A DNA stretch of 12,291 bases, from contig JANXXV010001019.1 of assembly GCA_025350445.1 (NCBI GenBank), positions 1-12,291 on the forward strand, read 5' to 3'. Below are positions 7,535 through 12,291 of the stretch, piece by piece. Within the stretch, counting starts at the first letter, position 1. Each line of letters opens with the position of its first letter. The position numbers and the translations under genes were made by a program. A model generated the notes under the pieces. It ran no database searches. It saw only the letters and a list, made by a program, of their open reading frames with translations, and was not told where the DNA came from. The stretch comes from Bryobacteraceae bacterium. GTDB lineage: Bacteria; Acidobacteriota; Terriglobia; Bryobacterales; Bryobacteraceae.

Positions 7535-8488
7535 CTAAAAAGCGCCGGTGATCTGTCTGGCAGCGGCCATTCCAGACAAGAACGCGCCTTCAATACGAGG
7601 TCCGCCAAACGCGTCACCCGCGACGGCCAGCGCCGCGGGTCCGGGATAGTAAAGGAAGGGCTCCGCGCACGTGGCGATTGGCTGGCTATACTTCCAGCGG
7701 TGCAATTGCCATGCGAGGACTTGGCTTCCCAGCCAGGGCTCGGCCGCTTCGAGTAGGAGTTGCGCCGCCGCTTCACCCATTTCAAAGCAGGACCGGGTAA
7801 AATCCGCCCGCGCATGGATGGTCAACGCCGCGGCCCTTTCAGAAATTCCCTTCTGTGTGTTGTCAGCGATGAACGCGATTGGTCCGCCGTCCGGCCGCAC
7901 GCAGCCCGGCGCCGGAACCCGGCTCGGTCCGGCAAGGGTCGCGAGCAAAGCGAGGCACGGATCAAACTCAATACCGTTCAGAGCGGCGACGATATGTGTG
8001 GGCAACCTGTCCAGGCAGCGTGAAAGCAGAGCTATCGACTGCGGCGCGGGAGGTGTAAGCAGAAGAGTGCCCGCGCTAAATTCTTCTCCGGCTTCTGTCT
8101 GAATTCGCCAGCCCTTTTCGCCAGGCTCAACCCGCTCCACTTTTGTTGCTGTCCTAACCTCGAACGGCTGAGCCATTTCCTGTACTATGCCGGCCATCCC
8201 CTCGATTCCGCGATACCGAATATGCCCACCTTCCGTAAACCAAGGTTTTACCCAACCACGGGCTTCCCATCGGTCGACCGCTTCCTGGAAACGCGAGTCA
8301 CGGACGGTAAAGAATTGCGCGCCATGGTCGAACCGGCTCTCGCCTATTCGCCGTGTCGCCATCCGGCCGCCGACACCGCGTCCTTTGTCGAGCAGCACCA
8401 CTTCCCAACCGCTCTGCCGCAGAACGCCTGCGGCGGCGAGGCCTGCCATACCAGCGCCGATAATCACGCAAGACTTAATTCCACTCAT
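7535..8488 (-). CDS. Renalase-like FAD-dependent amine oxidoreductase
   Basis: The 317-residue product starts with a dinucleotide-binding fold: CVIIGAGMAGLAAAGVLRQS at residues 7-26 contains GxGxxG at 11-16, and the acidic end of strand two is LLDKGRGVGGRMATRR (residues 32-47). FDHGAQFFTVRD (residues 53-64) is the signature of bacterial renalase-type flavoproteins. The C-terminal FAD-contact segment LAVAGDAFGGPRIEGAFLSG is complete. Length fits the ~320-340 residue family. Characterised bacterial members oxidise 2- or 6-dihydro isomers of beta-NAD(P)H back to NAD(P)+, producing hydrogen peroxide; that activity is inferred here by family. It is soluble and cytoplasmic, with no signal peptide. 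The ATG at 8488 has no strong Shine-Dalgarno. It may be first in a unit with the two small membrane proteins downstream. Confidence 0.88.
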   Translation of the reverse strand: MSGIKSCVIIGAGMAGLAAAGVLRQSGWEVVLLDKGRGVGGRMATRRIGESRFDHGAQFFTVRDSRFQEAVDRWEARGWVKPWFTEGGHIRYRGIEGMAGIVQEMAQPFEVRTATKVERVEPGEKGWRIQTEAGEEFSAGTLLLTPPAPQSIALLSRCLDRLPTHIVAALNGIEFDPCLALLATLAGPSRVPAPGCVRPDGGPIAFIADNTQKGISERAAALTIHARADFTRSCFEMGEAAAQLLLEAAEPWLGSQVLAWQLHRWKYSQPIATCAEPFLYYPGPAALAVAGDAFGGPRIEGAFLSGMAAARQITGAF

Positions 8489-8806
8489 TAATTTCAGTAA
8501 GGCACTGGAGTGCTCCTACCCAAACTTGTTGATTCTCGCCGAGGCCTTCCGGCCGGAAAAAATTCAAGGCGCGCCAAGCCGGCGAGATCCAAATCGAATA
8601 TACGCTGGAGGAACCTCGTGGCGCCGAAGACTCTTACGACCCTGACCGCGGTCCGCCCACGAATACTCCGCTGTTGGCTCGTCCAGTACCGGGCGCGATT
8701 TCCGTTAGCAACTCTGCGACCCGAAGTGTCTTGAATCCGTACGGCTGGTCGAAGGATCTGGAATCCTTCCCTGATTACTTCGCTTTGAAAGCTGCCGGCA
8801 AAGCGC
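8489..8806. other. Intergenic region with a start-less open frame
   Basis: This 318-nt gap lies between the MFS stop and the renalase start, both genes leftward, so it should hold the renalase promoter; no convincing -35/-10 pair stands out. The plus strand is open from 8533 to 8982 without ATG and reads in a protein-like way up to about 8820 (FKARQAGEIQIEYTLEEPRG, then LNPYGWSKDLESFPDYFALK). A minus-strand frame is also open across the region but is rich in arginine and looks like a shadow. It may be a remnant of a lost gene; I do not call it as functional. Confidence 0.4.
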
Positions 8807-10030
8807 TCAAGTTGCTTCCAGATTCACTCCGCGTGTTTCGGGCAGCGCGAAGATCAGCGCGGCGGCAATCAGAAAGAAGGCCGAGTTCAGTGCAAGCGCC
8901 ATGCCGAAGCCGCTGCGATCGGCGATGGCCCCTACCGCGAATGGCGCCAGTGCGCTCAGCCCCCGTCCGAAGTTATACGTGAAGCCCTGGCCTGCGCCGC
9001 GGACCGCTGTGGGATAAAGTTCGGCCAGCATCGCGCCGAACAGAGCGAAGAAGCCGGTGCCGACGAAGCCAATCACCGGCCCCAGAATCAGCAGTAGCGT
9101 TTCCGATCCCCAAAGTGGAATGGAGCCATACACCGGTGTCAGCACCGCCGCTGTCAACACATAGCCAAGAAAGGCCGGCCGCCGTCCGAAGCGGTCCGCC
9201 AGATAGCCGAAGCTGAGGTAGCCGAAAAGCGCACCGATCTGCATAGTGAAAATCCAACCGCTGGTGCGCACGATATCGAGTCCGGCCCCGCCCGCCGATT
9301 TCGGCGCCGCCAGAAAGCCGGGCAGCCAGGTGAAAAGTCCCCAGTAAGCAAATAGCGTGGCGGTGGCAAGCGCGGTTGCCAGCAATGTGAGCCGGCCAAG
9401 CGGGGGACGGAATAGATCCCTGACGTTTCCGCGGGACTTGCTCCGCAGCCAGACCTCCGGTTCCTTCACTTTCCAGCGGATTGGAATAGTGAGCAGCGCG
9501 GGCAGCACTCCCACCAGAAACAGCGCGCGCCACCCATATCGCGGAAGGACAAAAGCAGTGACCGCGGCGGCCAGCATGTAGCCAAAGGCCCAGCCGGATT
9601 GCATCAAGCCGATGGCTTTTGCCCGATGCTCCGCTGGCCAGGATTCGGCTACCAGCGTGGCTCCGGCCGACCATTCGCCGCCCAGGCCCAGGCCGACCAG
9701 CGCGCGCCAGAATAACAATCCCGCCAGACCGGACGACAGCGCGGTTCCCGCAGAGGCGAACGAGTAAAGAAGGATGGTATAGATCAGCATCTTCCGCCGG
9801 CCAATGCGGTCGGCCAATATTCCGGCGGCGATACCGCCTGCCGCCGACGTCACCAGCATGATGGAGCTGACCAAGCCCGCTTGTGCGTTGGAGAGCGAGA
9901 ATTCCGACCGTAGCGTCTGGATCGCGAACACGTAAAGCAGCACATCCATGGCGTCCAGCATGAAACCGAACATGGCGGACCAAAGCGCCAACCAGCGCGG
10001 TTCAGAGAACGGACGGTGGAAAAAGTTCAC
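8807..10030 (-). CDS. Major facilitator superfamily transporter, carboxylate/sugar-acid (SHS/AAHS-like) type
   Basis: With the GTG start at 10030-10028 the product is 407 residues with 12 predicted membrane helices. Helix 1 has GFMLDAMDVLLYVFA, with the acidic residue typical of the aromatic-acid and sialate/lactate symporter groups. The loop 2-3 signature is ADRIGRRKML, repeated between helices 8 and 9 as ADRFGRRPAF. Helices 4-5 carry FWRALVGLGLGGEWSAGATL, then ESWPAEHRAKAIGLMQSGWA, a motif of these groups. It likely imports an organic acid or sugar acid with protons across the inner membrane; the substrate is not determinable. Longer in-frame starts exist (ATG 10084 and ATG 10222), but the region upstream of 10030 reads as non-conserved sequence and includes the promoter word GCTAGTATACT. 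It is divergent from the adaptor gene. Confidence 0.88.
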   Translation of the reverse strand: MNFFHRPFSEPRWLALWSAMFGFMLDAMDVLLYVFAIQTLRSEFSLSNAQAGLVSSIMLVTSAAGGIAAGILADRIGRRKMLIYTILLYSFASAGTALSSGLAGLLFWRALVGLGLGGEWSAGATLVAESWPAEHRAKAIGLMQSGWAFGYMLAAAVTAFVLPRYGWRALFLVGVLPALLTIPIRWKVKEPEVWLRSKSRGNVRDLFRPPLGRLTLLATALATATLFAYWGLFTWLPGFLAAPKSAGGAGLDIVRTSGWIFTMQIGALFGYLSFGYLADRFGRRPAFLGYVLTAAVLTPVYGSIPLWGSETLLLILGPVIGFVGTGFFALFGAMLAELYPTAVRGAGQGFTYNFGRGLSALAPFAVGAIADRSGFGMALALNSAFFLIAAALIFALPETRGVNLEAT

Positions 10031-10040
10031 GTTTAGGGCT

Positions 10041-10048
10041 AGTATACT
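10041..10048 (-). promoter_or_regulatory. Palindromic -10 element in the divergent MFS/adaptor region
   Basis: AGTATACT reads TATACT on both strands. On the minus strand the -10 box (10046-10041) ends 10 nt before the GTG at 10030, so transcription would begin within a few bases of the start codon. The -35 is poor (CAAGAA at 17 nt or GACAAG at 19 nt). On the plus strand the same core could serve the adaptor gene with a leader of about 70 nt. It is part of AGGGCTAGTATACT (10035-10048), a near copy of 1531-1544. Confidence 0.45.
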
Positions 10049-10106
10049 GGAATCGAGTAACTTTTCTTGTCCGGGAAGCGCCATTCCCTGCAAGACTACG
10101 TCTGTA

Positions 10107-10116
10107 TATACTGAGG
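10107..10116 (+). promoter_or_regulatory. Second -10-like box and Shine-Dalgarno ahead of the adaptor gene
   Basis: TATACT (10107-10112) runs directly into GAGG (10113-10116), which lies 5 nt before the ATG at 10122. If TATACT is the real -10 the transcript would lose its ribosome site, so the GAGG argues that the mRNA starts further upstream, perhaps at the element near 10043. The GAGG clearly selects ATG 10122 over the longer frame from 9948. Confidence 0.5.
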
Positions 10117-10121
10117 ATCTG

Positions 10122-11435
10122 ATGTCGGCAATCTCGCAACCGGTTCCCGTTGTAAAACCCGAAAAGCTTTCCCCTGCGCCGGCGCCAGTTGCGCCACGTT
10201 CCCGCAAACCGTGGAAGGGCATTTTCTTTCTAGCGCTATTGGGAATTGGCGGTTACGCGGCTTACGAATCGTTTTTTAAGCCGCAATCGCCTGCCGCCGA
10301 AACCGCCGTCGTAGTTCGGACCGCGAAAGTGACCTCAGGAAATTTGCAGCGCACCATCCGGGTTGGTGGCCAGACTTCGGCCCGGGAATTCCAAAACGTG
10401 GTGGCGCCTCTGTTGCGGGGACCGGAAGGCAATCGCGATTTGGTGCTGATGAAGGTTGCTCCGTCCGGCGCGCTGGTAAAGAAAGGCGCACTGCTGGCGA
10501 AGATCGACGGGCAGTCGATGGCCGATCACGTGGACGACTTGAAGGACACTATCGAAGCGGCGGATGCCGACGTCCGAAAGCGAAAGGCGGAACAGGGGAT
10601 CGAGTGGGAGTCGTTGCAGCAGACGTTGCGCCTGGCCAAGTCCGCCTACGAAAAGGCGAAGCTGGATGCGTCCGCGGGAGAAGTCCGCACCGATATCGAA
10701 CGGCAGTTACTCAATTTATCGCTGGAGGAGGCAGCCGCTTCCTACAAGCAACAACAAGCCGATCTGGCATCGAAGAAGATTTCACAAGCGGCTGAACTCA
10801 AGATTCTGGAAATCACCCGGGAACGGCACGTCCGGCATCGGAACCGGCATGTGGTCGATCTCTCGAAGTTCACCGTGAATGCGCCGATGAATGGGTTGGC
10901 CGTGATGTCTCCAACAATCCGCGGCGGTGAGATGGGCCAGTTCCAGGAAGGCGACCGGGTGTCGCCCGGCCAGCAGTTCATGAAGATTGTGAACCCGAAT
11001 TCAATGCAGGTGGAAGCCACCGTCAATCAGTCTGAGAGTAGTGAATTCCGCATCGGTCAGCACGCGAAAATTCACTTTGACGCTTTCCCCGGCTTGGAAT
11101 TGAATGCCAAAGTCTACAGCATTGGCGCACTCGCCGTTGGTGGATGGCGCCAGAACTTCTATGTGCGTAATGTGCCTATCCGGTTGATGATTGAAGGCGC
11201 CGATCCCCGCGTGATTCCCGATCTTTCAGCCAGCGCCGATGTGGTTCTAAGCACCGCTGAAAATAAGACGCTGGTGCCGTTGAGCGCCGTTCAGATTGAA
11301 AATGGCAAGACGACTGTTTATGTCAAGACCGGGGAAGCCTTTGAAAAGAAGTACGTACAGCTTGGCCTGAAGAACGGTTCTGATGCAGTAGTGGAATCCG
11401 GTCTAAGCGCTGGCGACGAAGTTCGCCTTAACTAA
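10122..11435 (+). CDS. HlyD/RND-type periplasmic adaptor (membrane fusion protein)
   Basis: The product is 437 residues from ATG 10122. A short proline-rich cytoplasmic tail (residues 1-32) leads into one membrane anchor, GIFFLALLGIGGYAAYESFF (33-52). Residues ~64-130 form the first barrel-sandwich (lipoyl-like) half, including APSGALVKKGALLAKIDG. A long alpha-helical hairpin (~135-240, charged heptad-like LRLAKSAYEKAKLDA and LEEAAASYKQQQADL) would contact an outer-membrane channel. The second lipoyl half follows at ~248-292 (FTVNAPMNGLAVMSPTIRGG, then GDRVSPGQQFMKI), then a beta-barrel (~295-380) and a membrane-proximal domain ending SGLSAGDEVRLN. Such proteins bridge an inner-membrane ABC or RND pump and an outer-membrane channel, for drug, metal or polypeptide export. 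No pump is seen next to it within the window; ABC transporters of the MacB type are common partners in this phylum. A longer in-frame extension to 9948 overlaps the MFS gene and promoter and is rejected. Confidence 0.9.
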   Translation: MSAISQPVPVVKPEKLSPAPAPVAPRSRKPWKGIFFLALLGIGGYAAYESFFKPQSPAAETAVVVRTAKVTSGNLQRTIRVGGQTSAREFQNVVAPLLRGPEGNRDLVLMKVAPSGALVKKGALLAKIDGQSMADHVDDLKDTIEAADADVRKRKAEQGIEWESLQQTLRLAKSAYEKAKLDASAGEVRTDIERQLLNLSLEEAAASYKQQQADLASKKISQAAELKILEITRERHVRHRNRHVVDLSKFTVNAPMNGLAVMSPTIRGGEMGQFQEGDRVSPGQQFMKIVNPNSMQVEATVNQSESSEFRIGQHAKIHFDAFPGLELNAKVYSIGALAVGGWRQNFYVRNVPIRLMIEGADPRVIPDLSASADVVLSTAENKTLVPLSAVQIENGKTTVYVKTGEAFEKKYVQLGLKNGSDAVVESGLSAGDEVRLN

Positions 11436-11457
11436 GAAACCGCTCCCCCGCCAATCG

Positions 11458-12291
11458 ATGAATAACGGGGATTTCAAATATTATGTGTTGTCTTTGCCGG
11501 AGCGGATACTACGCTCTGCCAGTGCATTGGCCGGTGGACTTGCCAAGGAGGTGAGCGATGTCGTTATTCCGGGCCCACTGCGACGCACGCATCTCTACCG
11601 AAGTCTGGTGGAAGGGACGCTGCGCTTCCTGATAGAGCAGATGGGCGAAGTGCAAGGTACCTATCCCAGCGAAGGCGAATTGGCCGAAAATTTCCTGATG
11701 CGGCGGGGAGCGGGCAACGGCATTGAGTTCATCGGCATCCTCACTTTTCACGCTTCACCCGTTTGGGTGATGGCAGCGCTGGCTGATATTTCCGGCGCTG
11801 GCCGCCAGTTGATTCAGGAGATTACCGCCAGTCTGCAAGAAGAAGGATTGCTGGAGAAGGGCACCAGCTTTGAGAATGTAGAGCAACTGCTGGACGGGCT
11901 GGAAAAGACAGCAGGACGAGCGGCAACAACCTTCAATATGCCGCCGCTGGATATCGCCGGCCTGCGCCAGGAATGGACCGCCATGCGCGAACAGGTGAAG
12001 AGCATTCCCGCGCTGGAACTTCCGTCGGCGGACGCAGTGTGGAAAATTTGGAAAGCACTGCGGCGCGAAGCCGAGGCGCAGCAGCGGCCGGTGTTTGAAA
12101 TGTCGTCGCTGATGGCACTCTCGGCGGTGCGCTGGGTCGGGCTTTCGGCCACGCTGGCTGCACAGAAGACCGGGAAGATTGTCAGCGGAGCACTGCTGGA
12201 TCACTATAGCCAGACGTTGCAGGAAATTCAGAGGGCAGGTTATCTGGGATATTGGGCGCAGGAGTTGCAGCCTTATCTGAAAGCCGCGGCG
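11458..12291 (+). CDS. Unrecognised conserved-looking protein, partial (C-terminus beyond right edge)
   Basis: A plus-strand frame from ATG 11458 stays open for 278 codons to the window edge, starting 22 nt after the adaptor stop and probably in the same operon. No clear Shine-Dalgarno is seen. It opens MNNGDFKYYVLSLPERILRS, continues SASALAGGLAKEVSDVVIPG, and then PLRRTHLYRSLVEGTLRFLI. There is no signal peptide. The middle has moderately hydrophobic helices (FIGILTFHASPVWVMAALAD) and an acidic, helical stretch (LQEEGLLEKGTSFENVEQLL). Later comes SLMALSAVRWVGLSATLAAQ, which may associate with membrane. Composition is mostly alpha-helical. I do not recognise the family and assign no function. 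Minus-strand frames in the same interval lack protein-like features and are shadows. Confidence 0.75.
   Translation, partial: MNNGDFKYYVLSLPERILRSASALAGGLAKEVSDVVIPGPLRRTHLYRSLVEGTLRFLIEQMGEVQGTYPSEGELAENFLMRRGAGNGIEFIGILTFHASPVWVMAALADISGAGRQLIQEITASLQEEGLLEKGTSFENVEQLLDGLEKTAGRAATTFNMPPLDIAGLRQEWTAMREQVKSIPALELPSADAVWKIWKALRREAEAQQRPVFEMSSLMALSAVRWVGLSATLAAQKTGKIVSGALLDHYSQTLQEIQRAGYLGYWAQELQPYLKAAA

Noticed and set aside
8973..9983. 336-codon minus-strand frame overlapping the MFS transporter
   Set aside because: Same strand, different frame; rich in Arg, Gly and His without hydrophobic helices, whereas the overlapping frame has 12 clear membrane segments and MFS motifs.
9948..10121. N-terminal extension of the adaptor protein by 58 residues
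   Set aside because: It overlaps the MFS N-terminus and the divergent promoter, is not adaptor-like, and the Shine-Dalgarno at 10113-10116 selects ATG 10122.
11755..12204. Minus-strand frame of 149 codons at the right edge
   Set aside because: It is antisense to the open plus-strand frame that follows the adaptor with operon-like spacing; its residues are rich in Cys, His, Arg and Gln, typical of a shadow.

Overview
The window looks like chromosome of an Acidobacteriota member, most likely close to Bryobacterales/Solibacteraceae. This rests on protein style, not on a database match. The main clue is an Oar-like TonB-dependent receptor with a carboxypeptidase-regulatory-like N-terminal domain and the DLPLNGRN plug motif, a type greatly expanded in that phylum. 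GC content is moderately high, there are few extra-long operons, and a transposase scar is present. No rRNA, tRNA or CRISPR array was seen.

Layout. (1) 1-1495, minus strand: the N-terminal ~498 codons of a large beta-rich protein with a galactose-mutarotase-like segment; it runs off the left edge. (2) 1496-1569: a divergent promoter region. (3) 1570-6483, plus strand: an outer-membrane TonB-dependent receptor followed 12 nt later by a Tat-exported protein that looks like a TIM-barrel carbohydrate-active enzyme; together with (1) this resembles a small glycan-uptake and processing locus. (4) 6484-7087: a gene-poor scar containing a fragment resembling the N-terminus of an ISKra4-type transposase, an imperfect hairpin and a possible frameshifted remnant. 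(5) 7088-8488, minus strand: two tiny membrane proteins (46 and 60 aa) downstream of a renalase-like FAD amine oxidoreductase. (6) 8489-8806: an intergenic stretch with a start-less open frame that reads like protein. (7) 8807-10030, minus strand: a 12-helix MFS carboxylate/sugar-acid type transporter, divergent from (8) 10122-12291, plus strand: an HlyD/RND-type periplasmic adaptor followed after 22 nt by an unrecognised protein that runs off the right edge.

Both divergent intergenic regions (near 1537 and 10041) carry the same 14-base word AGRGCTAGTATACT. Its palindromic core AGTATACT provides a -10 box in either orientation. For the MFS gene this leaves only about 10 nt between the -10 box and the most likely GTG start, which suggests a leaderless or nearly leaderless transcript. 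For the TonB receptor it shows that the longer in-frame start lies on top of the promoter, so the TTG at 1570 is the better start.

Nothing here is clearly a new defence or mobile system. The most interesting items are the shared palindromic promoter element, the unnamed enzyme pair around the TonB receptor, the hidden small membrane proteins, and the unrecognised protein coupled to an adaptor without an adjacent pump.
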